Shown piece by piece: positions 49,116 through 59,093 of a stretch of DNA of 64,000 nt. The position numbers and the translations under genes are program-made. Positions within the stretch are counted from its first letter, which is position 1. Each line of letters starts with the position of its first letter. The DNA is from Flavobacterium sediminilitoris (GTDB taxonomy: Bacteria; Bacteroidota; Bacteroidia; Flavobacteriales; Flavobacteriaceae). The notes under the pieces were generated by a model. That model had not been told where the DNA came from and did no database searches. It saw only the letters and a program-made list of their open reading frames with translations. The DNA is taken from NCBI RefSeq assembly GCF_023008245.1, contig NZ_CP090145.1:3348001-3412000 (forward strand), given 5' to 3'.

Positions 49116-51248
49116 TTATGATTCATCTAAGTTAATAATACTATCTCCAAACCATTCTTTCGCTGTTTCTAAAACTTTTTCAGAAGGCTTTATATAATAT
49201 ACCGCTAGATTCTCTTTTGCTCTTGTACAACAAACATAAAATAGCTTTTGTGTTCTTTCAATAATATCTTCCTTATCTTTTGTGTTTTCAAATAGATATT
49301 TAAAATTATACTTTGCCCAATTTCCATTATCTAAAACAATTAAGACATTATCATATTCAGAACCTTTTGTTTTATGTTGAGTTGAATAAGGTGTAAATCC
49401 TTCTAAATAATTGTATAAATTGATAAATTCTTGATAGGAAACTTCTCGAACTCTATTATAAATGTATTCAGATGATTTTATAAAATCATTTAACGGTTTG
49501 TCATTTTTGATAACTATTCTCAATTCATCTGCTATATCAATGACTTCACCAATAGTTGTAGTTTTATTTTTTAATAATTTCTCAATATCATCTTTAAGTT
49601 TTCTTTTCTCTTCTATGGAATTAATTTTTCTTTCATTCTTTTTAATTATTCTAAAAAACTCGGAAAAATTCTTGTTCTCATAATACAAAAGAGTATGTTG
49701 AATTTTAAAGAGATGTTTAATCAGATTATCTCTTTTTGAACCTTTTTTGTTTTCTTCATCTTCAGATTCTTTTTTATCATCTACTAGATGATCTTTAACA
49801 ACATAAAGGTTCTTGTACTTAATAAAAGGTTCATCTTTTACTGGTTTATAAATTTCTTCATCTAACTTCTCAACATCTTTTAATATTTTAATATCATACA
49901 CATAATCAATCTCTATAATACCAGTATCATTTTTAAATTCATTGATTAAGTATTTTTTTGAAGGCTCTATTTTATCTTCTTTAATTGGCTTTAATTTTTG
50001 AATTAAATCACTTAAACTTTCATTTTGAGAAGGATGTAAAGTTCTTAATTTTTCTAAATATTTTAATACGGTAAAATGACTTAAACTTTTACTATCAATT
50101 TCTTCTTTAACATTTTTAGCAATTTGAGTAAAAACCTGATTTACTGTTGTGTTATCATCAAAATCGACCTGTCTAATTTTTAAATATTTTCTAACTTTAG
50201 ATAAATGTTCTATAAATTTATCTTTATCATAAATACTCATCAAAGTTGAAAAATTTGCCTGTGATGCAATAAGGTTATGAGTTAAATTCAGTTCTTTGGT
50301 GTTTTTAGAATCGTCAAAATTCCATTTTATATCAAGATTAGAAAGATATTTTTTGAGTTTTGGTAAATCAGAATTTGTTGAATGTAAGAATAAAACATTG
50401 CCTTCTTTTGCACTCTCATCTACCAACATATTAGGTGCTTTTACATCTTTTGAAGGTTTTTGTATTACATCATCAGTGCGCAATTTATTCGCTAAATCAA
50501 TTACTTTTTGAGGATTTCTTCTGTTTTCAGCTTTGATAACTTTTTTTAGTTTAGTATCTTCTTTTTTTAAATACTCATCTAAATTACCAATTCCCTCGTC
50601 ATAGATGGATTGCATTGTGTCACCAAAAAATCCAATTATTGTTTTATTTGTTTTTTTTGAACGAGATAAATGATCTAATAAAATTTCTACAACTTGTCTA
50701 TCAGTATCTTGATACTCATCTACAAAAATAAAATTGAATTTGTCATTGATGCTATCACAAAGTTTTGAGTAATTAGCAAACATATAATTTGCCAACGTAA
50801 GCAATTCATTGTGTGAAATATTACCTTCTGTTAAACTAACAAATTCTTTATATTCAATATCTTTTCCTTCAAAAATAGAAATGTCAGGATTCTCTAATTG
50901 AAAACTGGTTACACTTTCTTCTTTAGCTAAATCGATTATACATTTTTTTAGCTCATTTTGAAAGTTCTTAATACAATCCCATAGAAAATCGTGTATGGTA
51001 GAAACTTTTAATTTTTTATGATTTACTCTTTCTTCAATTTCTTTTACTGCTGCATTAGTATAGGTAATACAAGCGATTTGTGCAGTAGGTTGTTCATCTA
51101 AAATTTGTCTAATAATAGAAACCAAAGAATAGGTTTTTCCACTTCCTGCACCACCACTTAGTAAAAAATGATTTTGATTATCGATGTGCTCTAAAATTTC
51201 AAAAACTTCAGGCTGTTTGTCTTTTAGCTCTAGTCTTTTCGTAACCAT
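49116..51248 (-). CDS. gajB: UvrD/PcrA-like helicase, GajB of a Gabija-type system
   Basis: This 710-residue SF1 helicase has Walker A G-G-A-G-S-G-K38-T, Walker B F-I-F-V-D-E-Y-Q-D-T, motif V region T-K-G-S-E-Y-D-N-V-L-I-V, and motif VI V-C-C-T-R-A-K-E-N-L. It overlaps the end of the OLD nuclease gene by 19 nt. Adjacent OLD (class 2) plus UvrD genes define Gabija anti-phage systems. The type member is shorter (about 500 residues); the extra length here lies in the 1B/2B-like region (about 260-560, lysine-rich). GajB is thought to sense nucleic-acid ends and activate GajA. Confidence 0.85.
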   Translation of the reverse strand: MVTKRLELKDKQPEVFEILEHIDNQNHFLLSGGAGSGKTYSLVSIIRQILDEQPTAQIACITYTNAAVKEIEERVNHKKLKVSTIHDFLWDCIKNFQNELKKCIIDLAKEESVTSFQLENPDISIFEGKDIEYKEFVSLTEGNISHNELLTLANYMFANYSKLCDSINDKFNFIFVDEYQDTDRQVVEILLDHLSRSKKTNKTIIGFFGDTMQSIYDEGIGNLDEYLKKEDTKLKKVIKAENRRNPQKVIDLANKLRTDDVIQKPSKDVKAPNMLVDESAKEGNVLFLHSTNSDLPKLKKYLSNLDIKWNFDDSKNTKELNLTHNLIASQANFSTLMSIYDKDKFIEHLSKVRKYLKIRQVDFDDNTTVNQVFTQIAKNVKEEIDSKSLSHFTVLKYLEKLRTLHPSQNESLSDLIQKLKPIKEDKIEPSKKYLINEFKNDTGIIEIDYVYDIKILKDVEKLDEEIYKPVKDEPFIKYKNLYVVKDHLVDDKKESEDEENKKGSKRDNLIKHLFKIQHTLLYYENKNFSEFFRIIKKNERKINSIEEKRKLKDDIEKLLKNKTTTIGEVIDIADELRIVIKNDKPLNDFIKSSEYIYNRVREVSYQEFINLYNYLEGFTPYSTQHKTKGSEYDNVLIVLDNGNWAKYNFKYLFENTKDKEDIIERTQKLFYVCCTRAKENLAVYYIKPSEKVLETAKEWFGDSIINLDES

Positions 51249-53455
51249 AATAATCCTTCTCTAATATAATTTGGTATTTGCCATTGTGAATCTGGCTTTT
51301 CATTTAATAGAATATCAATTGCCAAAGTTGGTTTTTTATCAACGCCTTTTTCAGCTAAAGTAAAAGCACACTTATTACTTTTAAATTTTTTTAACCATTT
51401 AGCAATTAAACCTTGAAAACTATTCTTTTTATTACATATAAAATCATAATTGATATGAAAAAAGGCATCTTCAAAACTTCTTGCGTGATAAATTTTTTCT
51501 GCTTTTTCTTCTGTTTGATAAACAATTAATAGATTACCTAAAGCATTTTGTTTCCATTTTCTATCAATCTCTCTTTTTAATATTTTACCTTCAATATTCA
51601 GTTTTTTGAAAAAATCTAGATCATTTAATGTTTTTCCAAAGTAATAACGAAGAGAAGAGTTTGATGTTTTATCAGCTTTAGTATCATTAGCAGGACATTT
51701 AATAACTTCCATTTTTGGTGTTGTACCGTCAGCTTTGAATTTTAATTGTTGTGTTTTCTCATCTTTTGCTTGTACTTCATAATAGCTATCAATATCAGTA
51801 ATAATTAAAGACCTTACGCCTATAAAATCAATAAACTTCTCAAAAATATGTGAATGGGCACCTACTTCTACAATAGAAATATTTTGAGATAATAATTTAA
51901 GTTCATTTTCTACTATTGATTCTTCATTATCTATTTTCTGCATCATTGCAGGTAATAAAATTCTCTCAGTATCACCTTCTATAAAAATAGCTTTATCAGC
52001 AAAAAATAATTCGGCTCTATTCAGTGTTAAATATTGTTTTAAAAAGCGATAGTTCTTCTTTCCTTCTTCTCCTTCTTCTAAATATTCCTTTTCTAAATCT
52101 TTTAAATTCTTTGCTTTTATATCATTTACAAATTCATTTTTTAGATACTTAATTGCATTAAAATCTTGGCAATTCGCCACAATGTGTGAAGAGTGAGTGC
52201 TAATGATATATTGAAAAGGTTGTGGTTTTAGAGAATTACCATCCTTATCTTTTTTTATTATGCCTTTATTTAAAAGATTTGTAATGTTTTGAATAAAAAC
52301 ATATTGCATTTGTGGATGTGTATGCGCTTCTGGTTCTTCAATTAATAATAAATTGATACTCGCTGGATTTTCATCTTTTTTTCTTGCAAACTCAGAAACT
52401 AAAATTTTGATTTGAAAAATCATACTAATAAGATTCATATATCCTAAACCATTATACTGTTCAGGGAAATCGGTCTCATTATGATTATATACAACCGTTG
52501 TATTACCTTTTAATAATTCCTTATGCTGTAATGTCGAAATTATCTTGATTACTGATTCATCCTTTTTAATGCCTCCAAACTCTTTTACAGTATCAATAGT
52601 TTCACTAAATAAACCTTCATAAACTTTACCTAATTTTTCATCCGTTTCTTCAATTGCTGCATTGAACTCTTGAATTTTCTCTTCATCCGCATCATTTTTT
52701 TCACTTCTTTCATATATTTCTGATGTTTGTGTAGATAAGGTTTTATTGTTGTCCTTATTCGTTACCCCTCTTTTAGCATCGATATACTTGAAATTGATAA
52801 TATCTTTCAAGTTGTTTTTTAGCTTACTTTTTTCTAAATCATTAAAATTTGATTCAATGATTAAATTTTGCTCATAATCATAATCGATACTTTTCCATCT
52901 TCTTTTAAAATATTTATCTTGATTGGTTTTGAAAAAGTATTCAAATGTTTTCGGAGTATAAGTTTTACTTGGCTCTAACTTAGATTTTTCAGTTTGTTTT
53001 GATTTTTCTTTAGTTAGGAATAATTTATATTCCTTTCTCATTTCTTCATAATCATTGAAATGCAAGGAATATTCATAACCTAAAACAATTTTATTATGAT
53101 TAGGTTCTAAATCCATCATTAAATCAAATATATTACTCGTGTTATCTTTTTCATCATAAGATATAACTAATCTTAACTTAATACCATAGAGGGTTTTATC
53201 GTATTCTTCTTTATTTTCAATTTGTTTAGGATTAGTAATTAGTTTTTCAATTTCTTTCTTATAATCTAAATTAAAATCTTCAGCTTTAATTTTATTTTTA
53301 TCACTATCACTATTGATAAATTTTTCTAAGCAAGTGAGGATAGAAGTCTTTCCTGTATTGTTTTTCCCTAATACTAGTGATAAAGTGTCTTCTAAATCTA
53401 ACTTAAAGTCTTTTAATAATCTGAAATTGCTAATGTGTATTGATTCTATTTTCAT
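51230..53455 (-). CDS. gajA: OLD-family ATPase/TOPRIM nuclease, GajA of a Gabija-type system
   Basis: The protein has 741 residues. The N-terminal ABC-type ATPase has Walker A G30-K-N-N-T-G-K-T-S, L-G-Y-M-N-L (signature region) near 335 and L-L-I-E-E-P-E-A-H (Walker B) near 370, followed by S-T-H-S-S-H-I. The TOPRIM domain begins K-A-I-F-I-E-G-D-T-E-R near 495 and continues L-I-I-T-D-I-D-S-Y near 560; these acidic residues cut DNA. A C-terminal region of about 150 residues has no obvious motif. With the helicase gene downstream it forms a two-gene defence operon. Confidence 0.87.
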   Translation of the reverse strand: MKIESIHISNFRLLKDFKLDLEDTLSLVLGKNNTGKTSILTCLEKFINSDSDKNKIKAEDFNLDYKKEIEKLITNPKQIENKEEYDKTLYGIKLRLVISYDEKDNTSNIFDLMMDLEPNHNKIVLGYEYSLHFNDYEEMRKEYKLFLTKEKSKQTEKSKLEPSKTYTPKTFEYFFKTNQDKYFKRRWKSIDYDYEQNLIIESNFNDLEKSKLKNNLKDIINFKYIDAKRGVTNKDNNKTLSTQTSEIYERSEKNDADEEKIQEFNAAIEETDEKLGKVYEGLFSETIDTVKEFGGIKKDESVIKIISTLQHKELLKGNTTVVYNHNETDFPEQYNGLGYMNLISMIFQIKILVSEFARKKDENPASINLLLIEEPEAHTHPQMQYVFIQNITNLLNKGIIKKDKDGNSLKPQPFQYIISTHSSHIVANCQDFNAIKYLKNEFVNDIKAKNLKDLEKEYLEEGEEGKKNYRFLKQYLTLNRAELFFADKAIFIEGDTERILLPAMMQKIDNEESIVENELKLLSQNISIVEVGAHSHIFEKFIDFIGVRSLIITDIDSYYEVQAKDEKTQQLKFKADGTTPKMEVIKCPANDTKADKTSNSSLRYYFGKTLNDLDFFKKLNIEGKILKREIDRKWKQNALGNLLIVYQTEEKAEKIYHARSFEDAFFHINYDFICNKKNSFQGLIAKWLKKFKSNKCAFTLAEKGVDKKPTLAIDILLNEKPDSQWQIPNYIREGLLWLRKD

Positions 53456-53651
53456 TTCTTATTTGTAAAAAATTGTATTATCCCAAATATCCCAAAAACG
53501 TCTCACACTATTTTACGGTTTCCCGTAACCTTGAAAATAAATAAGTTATAAGGGTTCTCTTTCTCAAATTTAAACAAAAAAGAGTTTACTTTTTCTTTAT
53601 TTGTAAGAAATTATTGTTTTCAAACATAAGGCAATACCAAGGATGTTTTGC

Positions 53652-53670
53652 AGGTAGAAATACCTGTTTT
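53652..53670. repeat. Palindromic 19-bp site, right copy flanking Gabija
   Basis: AGGTAG-AA-ATACCT plus GTTTT, one mismatch to the copy at 48951. About 4.7 kb and exactly the Gabija operon lie between the two. Confidence 0.6.
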
Positions 53671-53679
53671 TTTAAATGA

Positions 53680-54135
53680 TTGTGATTAATGATTGTGGCA
53701 AGGTCTACGCACAGAATTGTCTCCCTGAAAGGGTCTCATTAGAAGATCTATAATATTGAACAGCAAATGGGATGCTTACAGCATGACAAGATTGTGGTTA
53801 ATGATTACATGAGGTTTACGCACAAAATTGTCTCCCTGTAAAGGGTCACATTAGAAACTCCGCAATGTTGAGCAGCAAATGGGATGCTTACAGCAGGACA
53901 AGATTGAGGTAAATGATTACGCACAGAATTGTCTCCCTGTAAAGGGTCGCATTAGAAGCTCCGCAATGTTAAACAGCAAATGGGATGCTTACAGCATGAC
54001 AAGATTGTGGTTAATGATTGTGGCAAGGTTTACGCACAGAATTGTCTCCCTGTAAAGGGGCACATTAGAAGCTCTGCAATGTTAAACAGCAAATGGGATG
54101 CCTACAGCATGACAGGATTGTGGATTTGGTTTACG
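53680..54135. repeat. Tandem array of four structured ~100-113-bp repeats
   Basis: Unit starts (TACGCACA type) are at 53706, 53817, 53918 and 54031, with a partial fifth at 54132; periods are 111, 101, 113 and about 101. Each unit holds ATTGTCTCCCTGTAAAGGG (CCCT/AGGG hairpin), ATTAGAA, CAGCAAATGGGATG and the ATGCT-TAC-AGCAT hairpin, mutated in copies 3 and 4. There is no ORF across the array. A related ATGGGATGCTTACA block stands alone at 57874-57887. Function unknown. Confidence 0.85.
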
Positions 54136-54202
54136 ATTAAATAAACATGCAGATTTACAGCGTTTTAAAAACAAACTTAAACCTTCAACAATTAGTCTCT
54201 TT

Positions 54203-56587
54203 CTATTTAATTGTAAACGTTAGGCTTAGTTTTAATGCTATATTATCTTTAAATTCGGGAAATCCATACGCACCATAACGATAGAAAGCACTACCTCCAA
54301 AACCAAGATATCCAATATCTAAATAATTCATTTTTAAAATAGTATCTATTTGTAATCCCGATTCTACGAAAAGCTTTTCTTTAGTAGTAAAAGGCAATTG
54401 AAGATGTTGATTCGTTCCGCTCAAATTACCCCAACCCATGTTGTGATGAAGACTAATGCTTGGTTGAAACTGTTTTACTTTGAATAATAGAGAACCAAAA
54501 TTGTGGTGTAAAAATAAATGCGCATACTGATCGGAAACAAACTCATACAAACGCATGGTTTGAAACGCATCTTTAATAAAATAAGGATATTTTTCTACAT
54601 AGCTTCCTTCACCTGTAAAGAGTAATCCTAAAGGAACATCTTTAGTAATACTACCTGCTTCAAATCGGTAATGCGTGTTTCCGAAGTTCTTAGTAAAAAA
54701 AGTTTGCTCTACACTAGCTTCAAATTTTTGATAGGACAAAGCACTTTCTTGAAAACCTTTAAAACCATTGGCAAAATAGAATGAAAAAACAGGAGCACTG
54801 CTGGCAATAGCTACTCTTCTATTAAAGGACTGTATGATTTTCTCATTAGGAGCCCAACGCATTAAAACAGATACTTGAGCATTTTTATAATTTTGTTCTG
54901 TTTCATTTTCATCTAGAAAACCAACATTATATTGTGGATTCACAGTATAAAAATCGCCTTTTACTTTCCAAGTAGTATACCTCAACATACGAAAAGTAAA
55001 ATAGGTAGAATAGTTTTTAATTTGATCCATATACAAAGCCAAATAATTTCTTAAAACTAAACCTTTTTGTTGGCTACTTTTCAATCCGTAGGCACCAATT
55101 TCATTCAATTCGGTCTCATAAGCAACCCCCAATCGAATATCGTTTCTCTTTGAAAACTCATATTCTGAAAAGCCTCCATATTTCCATTCATGATCTCTTA
55201 ACCCATAGCCAACAAAAGCACCTAACTTTATTTTTTTAGAAAACAAATCGCTAGTAATAATCCCTGTTCCCAATCGGAAACCTTCGTGCCTATTGTATTT
55301 CAAGGTTTTGCTTAAGTCTAAATCTATTTTTCCTAAAGGTATTTTTCCATCGGCTAATTTTTGCCCTAAATGCAATAAGTTATCAAATTTAAACGCTTCA
55401 CCCAAACTGTCCATTACTTTAAATGTAATTTTCTCTTTAAGGTTCAATGTTTCACGTCGATTAGCATTCCAAAAAAGACTGTCTTTGTAGGCTGCACCAT
55501 CTGCCATTCTTACTTTTTCAATACCAAACGTTTTTTTCTTCAATTCTGGCTCTAAAACAACTTGATTAATATAACTTCTACCATTTGCAATAATACCAAT
55601 CGATTTTTCTTCTGCACTCGTTGTTTCTAAAACATAATTCAATTGCTCAGGAAACCAATGATTGTTGAGAAATTGATACTTTTGTTGTATTGTTAAATCT
55701 ATTTTTCCTTTCTCAAAAGGAGTTGCAGTAACATTTTGTACAGCATAGCCGTTGGAATTAATATGCATAACCCCTTTTAGACCTTCTATATTTTTGTTTT
55801 TTTTAGGTTGATAACTAATTACATAAACAGTATCTACTCCGCTGTAATACTCTTCTTCCAGTCGAAAATTATACTTTTTAAGACTTCCATTCGCTATAGG
55901 GTTCAGATAATGAATATCAAAAAGTGTAATATTATCATTATAAAATGAAAACGGTTGCAAATCGGATGCCAATGAAGCGAAGTTAGGATGCTTAAACCCA
56001 GAAACACGGGTTGCAATTACGACCTCTTCACTAGTATTGGGAAATAAAAATTTACGATCGCTAACCGATTCCATCAAAAAAACGTGACCTCCTTTTAAAA
56101 ATGTAGAAATAGAATTAGTATCGTTTTCTTTTGTTGTTGATTCTTTAAAATCGAATACAGTCTTATTATAAGATCTATAGGTAAACGAAGCTAGTTTTTC
56201 TGGATTATTCTTGTCTTTATTCTTAATCACTTCTTTAATAATTCTATTGGCTGGATTCTCTGCTGCATAAACAGTCACTTCATTTAAAGCAACCTTAGAA
56301 GCATTTAAAGCTACCACAATACTTGTCTCTCCAGAATAGGCCAATTCTTTTTTCTCATAGCCCACATAGGAAAAAGAAAGTACCGAAATATTTTCTTTCA
56401 GTTCCAATTCGAATTTCCCATCAATATCACTAACCGTACCCCATTTAGGGTCGTTATTAATTATTATATTAACAAAAGCTAAAGGTTGATTATTGTCTGT
56501 AGCTACTACTACTCCACTTATTCTTTGTTGCCCCACAACAACACAACATATGCATAAAAAAAGAATACTAAATATAACGTTTTTCAT
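54203..56587 (-). CDS. DUF5686 and carboxypeptidase-like regulatory domain protein (outer membrane)
   Basis: The protein has 794 residues and a signal peptide (residues 1-19). Residues 20-105 are a CarboxypepD_reg-like beta sandwich (I-S-G-V-V-V-A-T-D-N-N-Q-P-L-A-F-V-N-I, G-T-V-S-D-I-D-G-K-F-E-L). The remainder has the DUF5686 pattern and a C-terminal half of alternating strands with aromatic ends (Y-N-V-G-F-L, F-R-M-L-R-Y-T-T-W), typical of a beta-barrel. Such proteins are common in Bacteroidota outer membranes; they resemble TonB-dependent receptor N-termini but lack the plug. Substrate unknown. Confidence 0.85.
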   Translation of the reverse strand: MKNVIFSILFLCICCVVVGQQRISGVVVATDNNQPLAFVNIIINNDPKWGTVSDIDGKFELELKENISVLSFSYVGYEKKELAYSGETSIVVALNASKVALNEVTVYAAENPANRIIKEVIKNKDKNNPEKLASFTYRSYNKTVFDFKESTTKENDTNSISTFLKGGHVFLMESVSDRKFLFPNTSEEVVIATRVSGFKHPNFASLASDLQPFSFYNDNITLFDIHYLNPIANGSLKKYNFRLEEEYYSGVDTVYVISYQPKKNKNIEGLKGVMHINSNGYAVQNVTATPFEKGKIDLTIQQKYQFLNNHWFPEQLNYVLETTSAEEKSIGIIANGRSYINQVVLEPELKKKTFGIEKVRMADGAAYKDSLFWNANRRETLNLKEKITFKVMDSLGEAFKFDNLLHLGQKLADGKIPLGKIDLDLSKTLKYNRHEGFRLGTGIITSDLFSKKIKLGAFVGYGLRDHEWKYGGFSEYEFSKRNDIRLGVAYETELNEIGAYGLKSSQQKGLVLRNYLALYMDQIKNYSTYFTFRMLRYTTWKVKGDFYTVNPQYNVGFLDENETEQNYKNAQVSVLMRWAPNEKIIQSFNRRVAIASSAPVFSFYFANGFKGFQESALSYQKFEASVEQTFFTKNFGNTHYRFEAGSITKDVPLGLLFTGEGSYVEKYPYFIKDAFQTMRLYEFVSDQYAHLFLHHNFGSLLFKVKQFQPSISLHHNMGWGNLSGTNQHLQLPFTTKEKLFVESGLQIDTILKMNYLDIGYLGFGGSAFYRYGAYGFPEFKDNIALKLSLTFTIK

Positions 56588-56725
56588 TTATTTTTAGATG
56601 AATAATTAATTAATTTTTCATTGACTTACTAACTCCAAAATAATTAAAGTCAAATTCAAAAATACATATTATCAAAAAGTTATTCTTGCATAATTACCAA
56701 TTTTTATGTTAAACTACTCCTTTTT

Positions 56726-57445
56726 TTAGGCTACATCCACAATCTTAACCACTTTGCTCTTATCGTCTATTACCGGAACAAAAGCACCTCCTGTATAATT
56801 AAAGAAGCCCAATTCAAGAATCGTAAATACAATCCCTGTACTGTTTGTGGGCGGTTCTAATAAGGGTAAGTGTAAATAATCGGGTAATTGTTTTTTACTA
56901 TAAAAACAGATAGCACTACTTGTTAATTGTGCCTCTTGCGTAGAAAAATTGAAAGTGAAACAATGTACTCTAGCTCCTAAATAACTGGCTTTTTTGGGAT
57001 AGCTTAAATAATTTGTGGCAACTTCTAAACAATCGCTAATAGAATAATTTAAATCTATAGCCTTATCTGGGTTAAAATGGTAGCCTTCTAGCATTTTTTT
57101 AGCTTCAATAGTTTGTAGGGCTATTGCTAACGTGCGCTTTCCTCTTTCAGATGTTGTATCGCACGTCATTACAGCACGCATTTTCTTCGTTAAGCTATTT
57201 ACTACTGCTAGGTTATTCTGTTTTGGTAAAATGCCTATTAAATGCATTCTAATTACTTTACACAAAGATGATACTTTTCCAAACTCGGTGGCATTTTCTC
57301 TGCATTTTTTATATTTCTTTGCGCTTTTTAAGTCTTTGGTTGTAAAACCGCTAATTGATCTAATAATCATTTGCCCTCTAGACTTATAAATAACATAGTT
57401 TCCTATTCTTTTTGGGTAGTTTCCCTCTACTTCTATTATTGCCAT
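56726..57445 (-). CDS. Hypothetical protein
   Basis: The 239-residue soluble protein starts M-A-I-I-E-V-E-G-N-Y-P-K-R-I-G-N-Y-V-I-Y. The first 100 residues are basic (K-S-A-K-K-Y-K-K-C-R-E-N) and the rest alternates beta strands (C-F-T-F-N-F-S, A-I-C-F-Y-S-K-K). It is monocistronic, with a long gene-free region upstream. I do not recognise a family; the ORF is long and uninterrupted, which supports a real gene. Confidence 0.65.
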   Translation of the reverse strand: MAIIEVEGNYPKRIGNYVIYKSRGQMIIRSISGFTTKDLKSAKKYKKCRENATEFGKVSSLCKVIRMHLIGILPKQNNLAVVNSLTKKMRAVMTCDTTSERGKRTLAIALQTIEAKKMLEGYHFNPDKAIDLNYSISDCLEVATNYLSYPKKASYLGARVHCFTFNFSTQEAQLTSSAICFYSKKQLPDYLHLPLLEPPTNSTGIVFTILELGFFNYTGGAFVPVIDDKSKVVKIVDVA

Positions 57446-58035
57446 AGTACTATATTTTATTGTTTTATTTTTCCTTTTAATCTTGTTCGGGCTTTGTTCG
57501 GGTTTTGTTCGGGGTTGTGGTACCCTTAGTTTTGCTTCAATTTGTAATTTTTATTAAAAAATGGGGTGCTTTGCGAACGAAACCTTACTCAATATAAAAT
57601 GAAACCATAAAAACTATGCCATCTTTATGAAACAATGACTTGTTAAGGGGTGATTGTTAATGATAAATGGTTATTAATTATTAATCAAGATTGAATATAG
57701 TTTTTCAAACATATTAATACAATACAAACAAATTTATATTTTATATTTTTCTAGTCATAATGGCTAATTATTAATCACAAATTAAAATTTGTTTTTATAA
57801 ATTTATCAACATAATACAAATAAGTTTGAATTTTATTTTATAGGTGTTGATGGTTTTGTTTGTGGAATCTCTTATGGGATGCTTACAAGAACAAGGTTGA
57901 GAAATAAAAAATCGCAATCTCTCTTTGTAAGTATATTGAATACCTTTCAAAGGTCTTTTAACTTGTGTTTTTTTCTATACTCAAAAAAAAAACGTCTTCA
58001 AAAGAAGACGTTTTATTATTAATGAAGTTTTCCTT
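57446..58035. other. Intergenic region with repeat remnant
   Basis: About 590 bp without a gene. It contains CGGGCTTTGTTCGGGTTTTGTTCGGGG-like short repeats at 57488-57514, TTATTAATTATTAATC stretches, the ATGGGATGCTTACA block (57874-57887) shared with the array at 53.7-54.1 kb, and a terminator at its right end. Confidence 0.6.
57983..58014. terminator. Terminator of the YeeE/YedE pair
   Basis: AACGTCTTC and GAAGACGTT pair around AAAA; nine T follow on the minus strand. Confidence 0.9.
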
Positions 58036-58449
58036 CTAATGAGGTAATTTATTTTTTAAAAGACCATAGAAATATGTTCCTAACAAAGCTCCTATAAAGA
58101 CTACTGCTACACCATATATTCCTGCTCCTAATAGGATAAAAATAGGTCCTGGACAACATCCAACAAGTCCCCAACCTAATCCAAAAAGAATTCCTCCTAC
58201 TATATAACGAACAAATCCTTTTTCCTTTGGAACGATTTCAATAGGTAGTCCTTTAAAATCTTTTATCTTATTTCTTTTGATTATCTGTATTCCAACAACT
58301 CCTGTTGTAATAGCGACCATAATAACACCATACATGTGAAAGGATTGAAACATAAACATTTCATATATACGATACCACGAAACTGCTTCTGCTTTAGTTA
58401 AAACAATTCCGAAAATAAAACCAGCTAATATAAATTTTAAAAATTTCAT
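58036..58449 (-). CDS. YeeE/YedE-type (DUF6691) membrane protein, second half of a sulfur transporter
   Basis: This 137-residue protein has four transmembrane helices. The signature is G-W-G-L-V-G-C-C-P-G-P with the cysteine pair in the membrane, as in the second repeat of YeeE/TsuA thiosulfate transporters. Its start is 2 nt after the stop of the partner gene, so the pair is translated together. The two halves would form one two-domain-like transporter for thiosulfate or related sulfur compounds, often next to sulfur-metabolism or DsrE genes; none is visible here. Confidence 0.87.
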   Translation of the reverse strand: MKFLKFILAGFIFGIVLTKAEAVSWYRIYEMFMFQSFHMYGVIMVAITTGVVGIQIIKRNKIKDFKGLPIEIVPKEKGFVRYIVGGILFGLGWGLVGCCPGPIFILLGAGIYGVAVVFIGALLGTYFYGLLKNKLPH

Positions 58450-58451
58450 AC

Positions 58452-59009
58452 TTAAAAAATTAAAGGTAAAATAATATGTGCCATAACTAATCCTCCTATA
58501 AAAAAGCCTATTACCGCAATTAACGATGGTAATTGCAAATTACTTAACCCTGAAATAGCATGACCTGATGTACAACCTCCTGCATAACGTGTCCCAAATC
58601 CTATTAAAATTCCACCTAATAGAAGTATTAAAAATCCTTTTGGTGTTTGTAAAATGTCCATTCCAAAAATAGCGTCAGGAACTAACTTCCCATTTGGAGC
58701 ATCAATATTCATTGTTACTAATTGTTCAATTGTTTTTGGATTTAATTCCACTCCTGTTCCATTACTTAAAAAATGATACGCAACAAATCCTCCTAGAATA
58801 GCACCAAGAACTACTGCTAAATTCCATTTTTGTTCGCGCCAATCAAATTTAAAAAAATCAGAATGTTTACCTGCTCCTGCTATTGTACATAAGGTTCGCA
58901 AATTAGATGACATCCCAAATGATTTTCCAAAATAAATTAATACAAGCATCATTAATCCGATTAAAAAACCAGAGATTGCCCAATGCCATGTTCCATATAA
59001 AAATTCCAT
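58452..59009 (-). CDS. YeeE/YedE membrane protein, first half of a sulfur transporter
   Basis: With the ATG at 59009 (M-E-F-L-Y-G-T-W-H-W) the protein has 185 residues; an ATG at 59042 would add 11 residues without membrane character. Five to six transmembrane segments are seen. The signature R-Y-A-G-G-C-T-S-G-H-A-I-S-G matches the first repeat of YeeE, where the cysteine passes sulfur compounds across. Partner gene directly downstream. Confidence 0.87.
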   Translation of the reverse strand: MEFLYGTWHWAISGFLIGLMMLVLIYFGKSFGMSSNLRTLCTIAGAGKHSDFFKFDWREQKWNLAVVLGAILGGFVAYHFLSNGTGVELNPKTIEQLVTMNIDAPNGKLVPDAIFGMDILQTPKGFLILLLGGILIGFGTRYAGGCTSGHAISGLSNLQLPSLIAVIGFFIGGLVMAHIILPLIF

Positions 59010-59093
59010 ACTCAATATTTTTACACAAAAGTAGCTATTCATTTATTTTTATATGTAACTTGGGTTACATAAATTTGAACAAAATTTAAATTA

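Noticed and set aside
49116-53455. Other OLD-based systems (retron or PARIS-like)
   Set aside because: No reverse transcriptase, AriB-like gene or non-coding RNA adjoins; the UvrD partner points to Gabija.
53680-54135. CRISPR array
   Set aside because: The repeated units are over 100 bp and contiguous, without short repeats separated by unique spacers, and no cas gene is present.
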